A DNA stretch of 64,000 nucleotides from Phaeovulum molybdatiresistens (GTDB taxonomy: Bacteria > Pseudomonadota > Alphaproteobacteria > Rhodobacterales > Rhodobacteraceae). The stretch lies in assembly GCF_023544865.1 (NCBI RefSeq), contig NZ_JAMJFX010000005.1, positions 95,258-159,257 on the forward strand, given 5' to 3'. The translations under genes and the position numbers were made by a program. Below, piece after piece: positions 18,611 through 27,383 of the stretch. The notes beneath the pieces are model-generated. The model was not told the origin of the DNA. It did not search any database and saw nothing but the letters and a program-made list of their open reading frames with translations. Position 1 is the stretch's first letter; every line of letters begins with the position of its first letter.

Positions 18611-19216
18611 TTAGCGCAGCACACGCGCCACGGTGCGGCCGATCAACACAAGGTCGAAGCAGATCGATCGGTGGTTCTGGTAGATCAGGTCCAGCCGTGC
18701 CTTCGCCGGAATGCAGCGCCGGCAATAGGCCGCATCGGTTTCCTGCGCGGTGGCGCAGGCCGCCAGGATGCGTTCCTCATGCCGGTGATAGACCAGCGAG
18801 GCCAGCCCGGTCACGCCGGGACGGCTTTGCAGCACCTGGGCATAAAGCGCGGGAAACCGCTCGACATATTGGCGCAGGGGCGGGCGCGGGCCAACAAAGC
18901 TCATGTCCCCTTTCAGGATGTTCCAGATCTGGGGCAGCTCATCCAGCCGATAGCGGCGCAGAAGCCGGCCCGTCCGCGTGACCCGCGCCGATTTGTCCCC
19001 GCCGGACACGCCCGCATCGGCGGCAACCGTGGTCATCGTGCGGAACTTCCACAACAGGAACGGTTCCCCCGGCGCCTTCATGCGTTCGGCCAGGTAAAAG
19101 ACCGGGCGCCCATCGGCCAGCAGGATCCACAGGCCCACCGCCGCGACAACCGGCGCCAGAACCGGCAGCAGCAGCAGGGCAAACACAAGATCAAAGGCGC
19201 GTTTGGCGGGGGTCAT
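18611..19216 (-). CDS. Bacterial sugar transferase (undecaprenyl-phosphate sugar-1-P transferase)
   Basis: A 201-residue enzyme. A single hydrophobic segment at residues 9-34 is followed by KFRTM, the LDELPQIWNILKGDMSFVGPRPP core and the RPGVTGLASL block, all hallmarks of the PglC/WcaJ-type priming transferases. These place the first sugar phosphate on undecaprenyl phosphate at the inner membrane. The length matches the short PglC-like group without extra N-terminal helices. Its ATG overlaps the stop of the epimerase gene (ATGA), so the two are coupled. The C-terminal ~45 residues with several Cys are unusual for the family. Confidence 0.88.
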   Translation of the reverse strand: MTPAKRAFDLVFALLLLPVLAPVVAAVGLWILLADGRPVFYLAERMKAPGEPFLLWKFRTMTTVAADAGVSGGDKSARVTRTGRLLRRYRLDELPQIWNILKGDMSFVGPRPPLRQYVERFPALYAQVLQSRPGVTGLASLVYHRHEERILAACATAQETDAAYCRRCIPAKARLDLIYQNHRSICFDLVLIGRTVARVLR

Positions 19217-20124
19217 CGGGGGGCCTGCATCGGGGGCAGCGTGGCAAGATCGGCCACGATCGCGGCGGCTTGCGCCGGGGTTTCGGGGATCAGGTCAAGC
19301 GCCAGGGCGCGCGCCACATCCAGCGTCACCTCGGGGATGGCCCCGGCGGGGGCGGGGCGCCGGGCCCAAGTCGCACCCGCCGCGCGCAGCAGCGCATCCA
19401 TGCCGACCGCGCCGGGCAGCGCCAGGTTGATCCGCCCCGGCACCGCGATCCCCCCCGCCAGCAGCCGCACCAACCGCGCCAACGCCTCGGCCAGCGCCTG
19501 CGGGCCGATATAGCTGCGCCGGGGCGCGCGGCCATCGGGAAAGATGTCCAGAACGCGTCCTTCGGCGGGCGCGGGCCTGCCCAGCAGGGCATCGGCGCCC
19601 GCGACATTGCCGATGCGCAGCTGCACGATGGCCGGGCCCCGATCCGCGGGCGCCAGCGCCTCAAGCGCCTCTTCGGCGGCAAGCTTGGCCTGGCCATAGG
19701 GGGCAGCGGGCTGGGTGGGGCCATCCTCGGACAAGCGGCCCGCCTGCGCGCCATAGACCGCCGCCGACGACGCCTGCAGCAGGGGCACGCCCGCCACGGC
19801 CGCCGCCGCGGCCGCCGCCAGCGCAAGGCGACGGTTGTCGGCAAGCTGATCGGCCGTCCCGCTGACCACCCCGGCAAGGTTGAGCACGACATCCGCCGCC
19901 GCCGCCGCACGGGCAAAGGCCGCGGGCGCGGTCAGCGGGTCAAACAGGATATCGCCGCCCTGCCCCTCGGCCCGGGCCTGCCAGACGGGGTGCAGCGCGC
20001 GCAAGGCCCCCGCCCCCCCGGGCGCCATCCAGGCCCGGCGCAACAGCCTGCCCAGACGCCCCGTCCCCCCCACGACCAGAAGGCGCGGGACAGTCGGGGC
20101 CGGAATGGGCGCGGGGATCGGCAT
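19213..20124 (-). CDS. NAD-dependent epimerase/dehydratase family protein
   Basis: About 303 residues, rich in Ala. The Rossmann motif VVGGTGRLGR is near residue 16, NLAGVVSG follows, and the catalytic Ser/Tyr/Lys set is given by QASSAAVYG and YGQAKLAAEE. This is the extended-SDR fold of nucleotide-sugar epimerases and reductases. Its place ahead of the sugar transferase and CapD-like genes suggests work on the same glycan. The start is uncertain: 20124 (MPIPAPIPA) gives a normal N-terminus but has no good ribosome-binding site; 20163 is the alternative. Confidence 0.8.
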   Translation of the reverse strand: MPIPAPIPAPTVPRLLVVGGTGRLGRLLRRAWMAPGGAGALRALHPVWQARAEGQGGDILFDPLTAPAAFARAAAAADVVLNLAGVVSGTADQLADNRRLALAAAAAAAVAGVPLLQASSAAVYGAQAGRLSEDGPTQPAAPYGQAKLAAEEALEALAPADRGPAIVQLRIGNVAGADALLGRPAPAEGRVLDIFPDGRAPRRSYIGPQALAEALARLVRLLAGGIAVPGRINLALPGAVGMDALLRAAGATWARRPAPAGAIPEVTLDVARALALDLIPETPAQAAAIVADLATLPPMQAPR

Positions 20125-20249
20125 GGATACGGTCGGTTTGTTGCAATAGGCCAGCCTTATCATCGCCCGGCACCGCGCGCCACTGCACAAGGCCCTTTCG
20201 CCCGCACGCGCCCCGGCCTAGTCTGTCGCCACATTCGATGGAGGCCCCG

Positions 20250-20486
20250 ATGCGCTGCGTTTTCGTTCAGTTCCGCTGCCAGCCCGGCAAGACCTATCAG
20301 GTCGCCAATGATATCTATGACCGCGAAGTGGTCAGCGAACTGTATTCCACCAGCGGGGAGTATGACCTGCTGGCCAAGGTCTATATCCCCGAAGAGGCCG
20401 ACGTCGGCCATTACCTGACCGAAAAGCTGTTCGACATTCCGGGGATCAACCGAACCCTGACCACGATGACCTTCAAGGCATTCTGA
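20250..20486 (+). CDS. Lrp/AsnC ligand-binding (RAM) domain protein without DNA-binding part
   Basis: A 78-residue protein consisting only of the RAM fold of Lrp/AsnC regulators: MRCVFVQFRCQPGKTYQV, TSGEYDLLAKVYIP and GINRTLTTMTFKAF. No helix-turn-helix is present. Such stand-alone RAM proteins bind amino acids or small metabolites and may modulate other proteins. The start at 20250 is set by GGAGG just before it; the ATG at 20238 lies inside that ribosome-binding site. An SDR gene follows after 12 bases and is probably co-transcribed. Confidence 0.85.
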   Translation: MRCVFVQFRCQPGKTYQVANDIYDREVVSELYSTSGEYDLLAKVYIPEEADVGHYLTEKLFDIPGINRTLTTMTFKAF

Positions 20487-20498
20487 AAGGGCGACACA

Positions 20499-21230
20499 AT
20501 GGCGGTGATGGTGATCACGGGCGCAAGCTCGGGTATCGGGCGGGCGGTGGCCGAGGCGGCGCTGGCTGCGGGGTGGCAAGTGGCGCTTCTGGCGCGGCGC
20601 CAATCCCTGCTGGAGGAAATCGCGGCAGGCCGGGACGCGCTGGCGCATGGCTGCGACGTGACCGACCCGGCCAGCGTCGAGGCGGCCTTTGCGGCCACGG
20701 TCGCGCGCTTTGGCCGGATCGACGTGCTGTTCAACAATGCAGGCGTTTTCCCCAAGGGCGGGCTGATCGATGAAATCCCGCTGGAAGACTGGACCAATTC
20801 GGTCGCGGTCAACCTGACCGGCATGTTCCTGTGCGCCCGCGCGGCCTTTGCCCAGATGCGACGACAGGCGCCGCAGGGCGGGCGGATCATCAACAACGGC
20901 TCGATCGCGGCCACCGCGCCGCGGCCCGGATCGGTGTGCTACAGCACAACCAAACATGCGATCACCGGGCTGACCCGAACATTGGCGCTGGACGGGCGGC
21001 CCTTCAACATCGCCGCGGGCCAGATCGACGTGGGCAATGCGCGCACCGAACTGGCCGCGCGGATGGAAACCGGCGTCCTGCAGGCCGATGGCGCCATTCG
21101 CACCGAGCCGATGATGGAAACCGCCGATGTCGCGCGATCGGTGCTGCACATGGCCAGCCTGCCGGTCGGCGCGAATGTGTTGCAGATGACGGTGATGGCG
21201 ACCAACATGCCCTATGTCGGGCGCGGCTAG
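20499..21230 (+). CDS. Short-chain dehydrogenase/reductase (SDR)
   Basis: A 243-residue SDR with TGASSGIG (residues 7-14), NNAG near 80, the catalytic Ser in NNGSIAAT, and YSTTK with Tyr and Lys. The Arg-Arg at the end of strand 2 (LARRQ) points to NADPH. It probably shares a transcript with the RAM protein upstream. It ends convergently with the TIGR02186 gene, the two stop codons sharing one CTAG. Substrate unknown. Confidence 0.86.
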   Translation: MAVMVITGASSGIGRAVAEAALAAGWQVALLARRQSLLEEIAAGRDALAHGCDVTDPASVEAAFAATVARFGRIDVLFNNAGVFPKGGLIDEIPLEDWTNSVAVNLTGMFLCARAAFAQMRRQAPQGGRIINNGSIAATAPRPGSVCYSTTKHAITGLTRTLALDGRPFNIAAGQIDVGNARTELAARMETGVLQADGAIRTEPMMETADVARSVLHMASLPVGANVLQMTVMATNMPYVGRG

Positions 21231-21982
21231 TTCCGGATCAGCCGGAACACCGCCGCCGCCGCCCATCCGGCGAACACCGCCAGCACCAGCGCGATCAGCC
21301 CGTACAGCGCGGGCTGTTCGCGCGATGTGACATAAAGCCAGCGTTCCACCCCGACCTTGCGCACATAGATCGCGGCGCGGTGCTGATCGACGACACGGCC
21401 GCCGCGCAGCAAGAAGATGCGGGTCTTGTAATCACCCTCGATCAGGTTGGCGGGCAGGCGGAAATCGGCCCGGAACAACGTATCCTCGACCAGGGTCACA
21501 TGGCCTTCGGCCAGGCTGTAAAGCCCCTCGGCCTCACGGATTCGGACCAGCGCCTCGGTGAAAGGGCGCGTATCGTCAACCGCCAGCGGGCCGGCGAAGG
21601 CGCGCACCGCCAGCGGCACGGAAATGCGCTGGGTCACATCCTCTTCCGGGGTCAGGATCTGGCCGATCGGGCCCGAGGTCGCCACCGCATAGAAGGTGGG
21701 GGCAGCGGCGATGCCCACGGATTCGGTATTGACCCAGATCCCCGCCTCGCGCGATTTGCGCCGGATGGTGACCCCGGCCGAGGGCCCTTCCAGCGTCACG
21801 ATCACCTCAAGGGGCGGGCCTTCGGGCAGCGCCTCAAAGCGTTTGACGGCGCCATAGATCAGGATTTCGGACCCGTCAAAGCTTGCCGTGATACCGATGT
21901 TGTCGCGGCTGAGCCCGGCCACCACCTCTTCGGCGCGGGCGGGAAGCGCCAGGCACAGCAGCAGGGCCAGCGCGCGGATCAT
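21227..21982 (-). CDS. TIGR02186 family membrane-anchored protein
   Basis: A 251-residue protein with an N-terminal signal peptide (MIRALALLLCLALPARA), a large periplasmic domain and one C-terminal membrane helix (about 225-245). The text VAGLSRDNIGITASFDGSEILIYGAVKR is typical of the TIGR02186 family, which in alphaproteobacteria is regularly found beside TauE/SafE transporters. The gene overlaps the transporter stop by 4 bases (ATGA). The role is not known; a periplasmic partner of the exporter is a fair guess from context. Confidence 0.85.
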   Translation of the reverse strand: MIRALALLLCLALPARAEEVVAGLSRDNIGITASFDGSEILIYGAVKRFEALPEGPPLEVIVTLEGPSAGVTIRRKSREAGIWVNTESVGIAAAPTFYAVATSGPIGQILTPEEDVTQRISVPLAVRAFAGPLAVDDTRPFTEALVRIREAEGLYSLAEGHVTLVEDTLFRADFRLPANLIEGDYKTRIFLLRGGRVVDQHRAAIYVRKVGVERWLYVTSREQPALYGLIALVLAVFAGWAAAAVFRLIRN

Positions 21983-22896
21983 GCCCCGGTCCCCGCCGTC
22001 AGGGAATACAGTTCCGCCGGGCGCAGCAGCAGATCCAGCGCGATCTTGCCCGCCACCGCCAGCACCAGAAGCGCCAGCAGGATGCGCAGCTGTTCCGCCT
22101 TCAGCCGCGCGCCCATGCGCGACCCGATCTGCGCGCCCACCACCCCGCCGATGATCAGCACCAGCGCCAGCATGACATCGACCGACTGGTTGGTGATCGC
22201 ATGCAACAGCGTGGTGAAGGCCGCGGTAAAGATGATCTGGAACAGCGATGTGCCGATCACCACCTTGGTCGGCATCCCCAGCAGATAGATCATCGCCGGC
22301 ACCATGATAAAACCGCCGCCCACCCCCATGATCGCGGCCAGAACCCCCACCACCAGCCCGACCAGAATCGGCGGGATAACCGAGATATACAGCCCCGAGG
22401 CGCGAAATTTGATTTTGAACGGAAGCCGGTGCACCCAGATGTGCTGATGGCGTTTCACGGGCTTGGTCGCCTTGCGCGCCCGGTTCATCGCGCGCAGCGA
22501 TTCCTGGAACATCAGCACCCCGATCGACCCCAGCAGCAGCACATAGGCCAGCTGCACCGCCAGGTCGATCTGGCCCAACCGCGCCAGAATGTTGAACACC
22601 CAGACCCCCAGCGCCGATCCCAGAAGCCCCCCCACCAGCAGCACAAGGCCCATGGGCACATCCACAGCCTTGCGCTTGAACTGCGCCAGCACCCCCGAAA
22701 CGGATGAGGCCACCACCTGATTGGCCCCCGTCGCCACCGCCACCATGGGCGGGATCCCGATGAAGAACAGCAAGGGCGTGATCAGGAACCCGCCGCCGAC
22801 GCCGAACAGGCCGGACAAAAGCCCGACAAGCCCGCCCAGCCCCAGCACAGTGAAGGCATTGACGGCGACCTCGGCGATGGGAAGATAGATCTGCAT
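21979..22896 (-). CDS. TauE/SafE family sulfite/anion exporter (TSUP)
   Basis: A 305-residue inner-membrane protein with about eight hydrophobic helices in two halves. Each half contains the family repeat, GLFGVGGGFLITPLL and AIMGVGGGFIMVPAM. TSUP proteins move sulfite, sulfonates or organosulfur anions. The loop between the halves is basic (RARKATKPVKRHQH), consistent with a cytoplasmic position. It is first in a two-gene unit with the TIGR02186 protein. Substrate cannot be deduced. Confidence 0.88.
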   Translation of the reverse strand: MQIYLPIAEVAVNAFTVLGLGGLVGLLSGLFGVGGGFLITPLLFFIGIPPMVAVATGANQVVASSVSGVLAQFKRKAVDVPMGLVLLVGGLLGSALGVWVFNILARLGQIDLAVQLAYVLLLGSIGVLMFQESLRAMNRARKATKPVKRHQHIWVHRLPFKIKFRASGLYISVIPPILVGLVVGVLAAIMGVGGGFIMVPAMIYLLGMPTKVVIGTSLFQIIFTAAFTTLLHAITNQSVDVMLALVLIIGGVVGAQIGSRMGARLKAEQLRILLALLVLAVAGKIALDLLLRPAELYSLTAGTGA

Positions 22897-22976
22897 GGCA
22901 GGTCCGGCGCGGGGGGTGTTGGTTCAGTCATGCCCTCCGGGGGGGGCAGAGTCAAACCCCCGGGGCCGCGATGCGG

Positions 22977-23777
22977 TCACAGATCGCGCAGATAGCGCCG
23001 CAGCACGGTTTCCAGTTTCGCCGCGCCCAACGGGGCCACCGCCTTGGTCTGGTCATGGCTGATCTGTTCATCCGCCATGCCCGCGCCCATGTTGGTGATC
23101 ACCGACACTGCCGCGACCCGCAGGCCCAGGAACCGAGCCAGGATCACCTCGGGCACGGTGGACATGCCGACCGCATCGGCGCCCAGAATGCGCGCGGCGC
23201 GGATTTCTGCCGGGGTTTCGAACGAGGGGCCGGAAAACCAGCAATACACCCCCTCGGGCAGGTCCACGCCTTCGGCCTGTGCCGCCGCCGACAGGCCCGC
23301 GCGCAGCCCCGCGTCATGCGCCGCCGTCATCGGCACAAAGCGCGCATCGGTCGGCTCGCCGATCAGGGGGTTGGTGCCGGCAAAGGCGATGTGATCGTTC
23401 AACATCATCAACCCGCCGGGCCGGATGTCATCGCGCAGCGACCCGGCGGCATTGGTCAGCAACAGGCTGTCGCAGCCCAGATCGCGCAGAATTTCCAGCG
23501 GCAGGCGCATCTCGGCGGGGTTGCCGTGTTCATAGTAATGCGCCCGCCCGCCAAAGACAGCCACGCGCACGCCTTCCAGATCACCGATCACCAGCCGCGG
23601 ATTGTGGCCCGACACGCCCGTCTGCGGAAAACCCGGCAGATCAGAATAGGGGATGGCCACGCCCTGGACCTGATCCGCCAGATGGCCCAGCCCGGACCCA
23701 AGGATCAGCCCCAGCCGGGGCGGTTCGTCCCCGGCGCGGGATTGGATCAGACGGGCAAGCTCAGCGCTCTTTGACAT
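22977..23777 (-). CDS. Purine-nucleoside phosphorylase
   Basis: A 266-residue enzyme cleaving purine nucleosides with phosphate to the base and ribose-1-phosphate. Visible motifs are GLILGSGLGHLA (phosphate loop), GRAHYYEHG, NAAGSLRDDI, and FSGPSFETPAEIRAARILGADAVGMSTVPE, which are the hallmarks of the trimeric PNP family (PNP/MTAP). The start at 23777 (MSKSAEL) overlaps the end of the upstream permease gene by 17 bases. It is last in the operon with the BMP-type ABC transporter, so imported nucleosides would be cleaved at once. Confidence 0.92.
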   Translation of the reverse strand: MSKSAELARLIQSRAGDEPPRLGLILGSGLGHLADQVQGVAIPYSDLPGFPQTGVSGHNPRLVIGDLEGVRVAVFGGRAHYYEHGNPAEMRLPLEILRDLGCDSLLLTNAAGSLRDDIRPGGLMMLNDHIAFAGTNPLIGEPTDARFVPMTAAHDAGLRAGLSAAAQAEGVDLPEGVYCWFSGPSFETPAEIRAARILGADAVGMSTVPEVILARFLGLRVAAVSVITNMGAGMADEQISHDQTKAVAPLGAAKLETVLRRYLRDL

Positions 23778-24729
23778 AGGGCTCTCCGCCCGCGCGCGGC
23801 GGGATGGCCTTGCCGATGAAGCCGGCAAGGATGACGACGGTCAGGATATAGGGCAGCGCCTGCATGAACTGCACCGGCAGGGTGATGATGCCCAGATCAA
23901 GGTTCTGGTAACGGTTCGCGATCGCCTCAAGGAAGCCGAACAGCATCGTGGCGCCCAGCGCGGGCAAAGGCTTCCACTTGGCGAAAATCAACGCCGCCAG
24001 CGCGATAAAGCCGCGTCCGGCGGTCATTTCCTTCACAAATCCAGCAGAAAGCCCGGTGGCCAGATAGGCACCGGCAAGCCCGGTCAGAAAGCCGGTGATC
24101 GCCACGGCCGTATAGCGCAGCCGCACCACCGAAATGCCCGCGGTATCCACGGCGGCCGGGTTTTCCCCCACCGCCCGCAGCCGCAGGCCAAAGCGCGTGC
24201 GGTAAAGCGCCCACCAGGTCAGCGGGACCATCGCGAAGGCGACATAGACCAGGATCGTGTGCCCCGAGATCAGTTCATGATAGATCGGGCCCAGGATCGG
24301 CACATCACGCAGCGCCTCGGCACCCGGCAGGTGGATCGGTTCGAACCGGCCGCCGCCCATCAGCTGCGGCGTGCGACCACCCTGCTGAAACCAACTTTGC
24401 GCGATCAGCACCGTAAACCCCGAGGCGAGGAAATTCACCGCGACCCCGGAAATCAGCTGATTACCGCGGAAAGTGATCGAGGCCAGCCCATGCACCGCGG
24501 CCAACGCCATCGCCCCGCCGACACCCGCCATCAGCCCCAGCCAGACCGATCCGGTGACCGCCGCCACCGCCCCGGAAAAGAAAGCCGACATCAGCATCTT
24601 GCCTTCCAGCCCGATGTCGAAGATCCCGGCGCGTTCCGAATACAGCCCCGCCAGACAGGCCAGGAGCAGGGGCACCCCAAGGCGCACGGTGGAATCGAGG
24701 ATCTGGATCAGCGTCGCAAAATCCATCAC
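23761..24729 (-). CDS. ABC transporter permease, nucleoside (BMP) type, second subunit
   Basis: A 322-residue membrane protein with about eight to nine hydrophobic helices. It begins with the SERAGIFDIGLEGKML block and contains GENPAAVDTAGI, as in YufQ/NupQ-type permeases of the branched-chain superfamily. It forms the channel with the larger permease encoded just upstream (overlap of 4 bases at 24726-24729). Confidence 0.9.
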   Translation of the reverse strand: MMDFATLIQILDSTVRLGVPLLLACLAGLYSERAGIFDIGLEGKMLMSAFFSGAVAAVTGSVWLGLMAGVGGAMALAAVHGLASITFRGNQLISGVAVNFLASGFTVLIAQSWFQQGGRTPQLMGGGRFEPIHLPGAEALRDVPILGPIYHELISGHTILVYVAFAMVPLTWWALYRTRFGLRLRAVGENPAAVDTAGISVVRLRYTAVAITGFLTGLAGAYLATGLSAGFVKEMTAGRGFIALAALIFAKWKPLPALGATMLFGFLEAIANRYQNLDLGIITLPVQFMQALPYILTVVILAGFIGKAIPPRAGGEPYVKER

Positions 24730-25811
24730 TTCGCCCCCTGTTTCACGAAAAGCCGCGCAACGGGGCGGCGGACCATGTTGTCCAAAGCCCCGGTGAACAG
24801 GATCACCAGCGCCTGGATCACGGTGATCAGCTCACGCGGGATTGAGGTTTCCAGCGCCAGTTCCGCCCCGCCTTGATAGAGGAACCCGAACAGGATCGCG
24901 GCAAGCAGCACCCCTACCGGATGGTTGCGCCCCATCAGCGCCACCGCGATGCCGATGAAGCCCGCCCCTTCGACCGCGTTCAGAACCAGTCGCTCGGCCT
25001 CGCCCATGACGTTGTTGATCGCCATCATCCCGGCCAGCGCGCCGGAAATCAGCATGGAAACCATGACAATCTTGTAGGGCGAAATGCCCGCGTAGCGCGC
25101 CGCCGGTTCCGATTTGCCAAAGGCCCGGATCTCATACCCCAGCCGCGTGCGCCAGATCAGCAGCCAGACAAAGACGCAGGCCGCCAGCGCGATGAAGAAG
25201 GTGACATTGGCCGGGGTGGACCGCAGGAACATGCCCCCGATCAGCGGCAGATCGTGGAACGAGGGCAGTTTCGCCCCTTCGGGAAAGCGGGCCGAGGCCG
25301 GGTCCATGCTGCCCACGGGGCGCAGCACATTGACCAGGATGTAATTCAGCAATGACGCGCCGATGAAGTTGAACATGATCGTGGTGATCACGATATGGCT
25401 GCCGCGCCGGGCCTGAAGCCAGGCCGGTATCGCCGCCCAGGCCGCGCCAAAGACCGCCGCGCCCAGGGATGCCGCCAGAAGCGCCACCGTCCAATGCGGC
25501 CAGGGCAGCGCAAGACAGACCAGCGCCACGCCCAGCCCCCCCAGCGTCGCCTGCCCCTCGCCGCCGATGTTGAACTGGCTGGCGTGGAAGGCAACCGCGA
25601 CGGCCAGTCCGGTAAAGATGAAATTGGTGGCGTAATACAGCGTGTAACCCCAGCCATAGGCCGACCCCAGCGCGCCGGTGACCATCACGTCCAGTGCGCG
25701 CAACGGGTCTTCGCCGATCGCCAGGATCACCAGCCCCGAGATCACGAAGGCGATCACCAGATTGATCAGCGGGATCAGAGCCAGATCGGCCCATTTCGGC
25801 ATCTTGTCCAT
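24726..25811 (-). CDS. ABC transporter permease, nucleoside (BMP) type, first subunit
   Basis: A 361-residue membrane protein with about nine hydrophobic helices. FNIGGEGQATLGG and AFGKSEPAARYAGISPYK match the YufP/NupP-type permeases. Together with the neighbouring permease it makes the membrane part of a nucleoside importer. The ATG overlaps the ATPase stop at position 25811, indicating tight coupling. Confidence 0.9.
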   Translation of the reverse strand: MDKMPKWADLALIPLINLVIAFVISGLVILAIGEDPLRALDVMVTGALGSAYGWGYTLYYATNFIFTGLAVAVAFHASQFNIGGEGQATLGGLGVALVCLALPWPHWTVALLAASLGAAVFGAAWAAIPAWLQARRGSHIVITTIMFNFIGASLLNYILVNVLRPVGSMDPASARFPEGAKLPSFHDLPLIGGMFLRSTPANVTFFIALAACVFVWLLIWRTRLGYEIRAFGKSEPAARYAGISPYKIVMVSMLISGALAGMMAINNVMGEAERLVLNAVEGAGFIGIAVALMGRNHPVGVLLAAILFGFLYQGGAELALETSIPRELITVIQALVILFTGALDNMVRRPVARLFVKQGAK

Positions 25812-27376
25812 CAGTTGACCACCCCGGCCATCATCAGGCCCAGTTCGCGTTCATCGGTCTGGTCGGGCAGGCGTTCGCCCATGATGCGGCCGTCGAACAT
25901 CACCGCGATCCGGTCCGACAGGCCCAGGATCTCATCCAGCTCGACTGACACCAGCAGCACCGCCTTGCCCGCGTCGCGCAACTCGACAATGCGGCGGTGG
26001 ATGAACTCGATCGCGCCGATGTCCACGCCGCGCGTGGGCTGGCCGACCAACAACAGGTCGGGGTTGCGCTCGATCTCTCGCGCAAGGACGATCTTTTGCT
26101 GATTGCCACCGGAAAAGGACTTGGCCGGCAGTGTCGGGATCGGCGGGCGCACGTCGAAGCGTTCCATCTTGCCCTGCGTTTCGGCCAGCAGCGCGGCGTT
26201 ATCCATCAACAACGCGTTCTTCTGATATTCCGGCGCATTGTGATAACCGAAAGCCACGTTTTCCCAGGCCGTGAAATCCATGATCAGGCCCAGCGACTGG
26301 CGATCTTCGGGGACATGGGCGATGCCGCGCGCGCGCCGGGTCTGGCCGTTGGAATGCTTGCCGGTCAGGTCGATCTCTTGCCCGTTGACCCGCACGGTCC
26401 CGGTCGCCGTGCCATAGCCGCCCAACACCCGCAGCAGATCCGACTGGCCGTTGCCCGCCACGCCCGCGATGCCCAGCACCTCGCCCGCGCGGATGGTCAG
26501 GTTGATGCCGCGCAGCCGTTCGACCCCGTCTTCATCCACGACCCGCAGGTTTTCGACCTCAAGCACGGTCTTGCCGGGGTTGGCGGGGCCCTTGGGCACA
26601 TGCAGCAGAACCTTGCGGCCCACCATCAGTTCGGCCAGCTGTTCGGGGCTGGACTCGGCGGTCTTGACCGTCGCCGTCATTTCACCCCGGCGCATCACGC
26701 TGACGGTATCGGTGATCTCCATGATCTCGCGCAGCTTGTGGGTGATCAGGATGATCGTCTTGCCCTGTTCGCGCAGGTTGGCAAGGATACGGAACAGGTG
26801 ATCCGCCTCGGCCGGGGTCAGCACGCCGGTCGGTTCGTCCAGGATCAGGATATCCGCCTGCCGATACAGCGCCTTGAGGATTTCCACGCGCTGCTGATGG
26901 CCGACCGAAAGGTCCTCGACCACCGCGTCGGGATCGACATCCAGTTCATATTCCTCGGCCAGTTGCGCCAGAACCTTGCGCGCCTTGGCCAGCGAGGGGC
27001 GCAGCATCGCGCCCTCTTCCACGCCAAGGATGACGTTTTCCAGAACGGTGAAATTCTGCACCAGCTTGAAATGCTGGAACACCATGCCGATGCCGGCGCG
27101 GATCGCGGCCTGGCTGTCGGGGATCGACACGGGACGACCGTGGATCACGATTTCGCCCGCGTCGGCCTTGTAGAAGCCGTACAGGATCGACATCAGCGTG
27201 GATTTGCCCGCGCCGTTTTCGCCGATGATGCCGTGGATCGTACCGGGCATCACCCGGATCGAAATGTTCTTGTTGGCCTGAACCGGACCGAAAGACTTGG
27301 AAATCCCCCGCAATTCGATTGCGGGGGCACTGGGGGCGGCAGTCTCCTGCCGCCCCGGGGATTGCGTCACGACCAT
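25811..27376 (-). CDS. ABC transporter ATPase, double-domain (nucleoside importer)
   Basis: A 521-residue protein with two ATPase domains. The first has Walker A GENGAGKST (residues 52-60), SVGHQQRVEILKAL as signature and Walker B LILDEP. The second has the degenerate Walker A GVAGNGQSD and the signature FSGGNQQKIVLARE, the asymmetry known from RbsA/YufO-type ATPases. It energises the two permeases downstream in the operon. The substrate-binding protein gene lies 7 bases upstream. Confidence 0.92.
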   Translation of the reverse strand: MVVTQSPGRQETAAPSAPAIELRGISKSFGPVQANKNISIRVMPGTIHGIIGENGAGKSTLMSILYGFYKADAGEIVIHGRPVSIPDSQAAIRAGIGMVFQHFKLVQNFTVLENVILGVEEGAMLRPSLAKARKVLAQLAEEYELDVDPDAVVEDLSVGHQQRVEILKALYRQADILILDEPTGVLTPAEADHLFRILANLREQGKTIILITHKLREIMEITDTVSVMRRGEMTATVKTAESSPEQLAELMVGRKVLLHVPKGPANPGKTVLEVENLRVVDEDGVERLRGINLTIRAGEVLGIAGVAGNGQSDLLRVLGGYGTATGTVRVNGQEIDLTGKHSNGQTRRARGIAHVPEDRQSLGLIMDFTAWENVAFGYHNAPEYQKNALLMDNAALLAETQGKMERFDVRPPIPTLPAKSFSGGNQQKIVLAREIERNPDLLLVGQPTRGVDIGAIEFIHRRIVELRDAGKAVLLVSVELDEILGLSDRIAVMFDGRIMGERLPDQTDERELGLMMAGVVN

Positions 27377-27383
27377 GCCGCGA

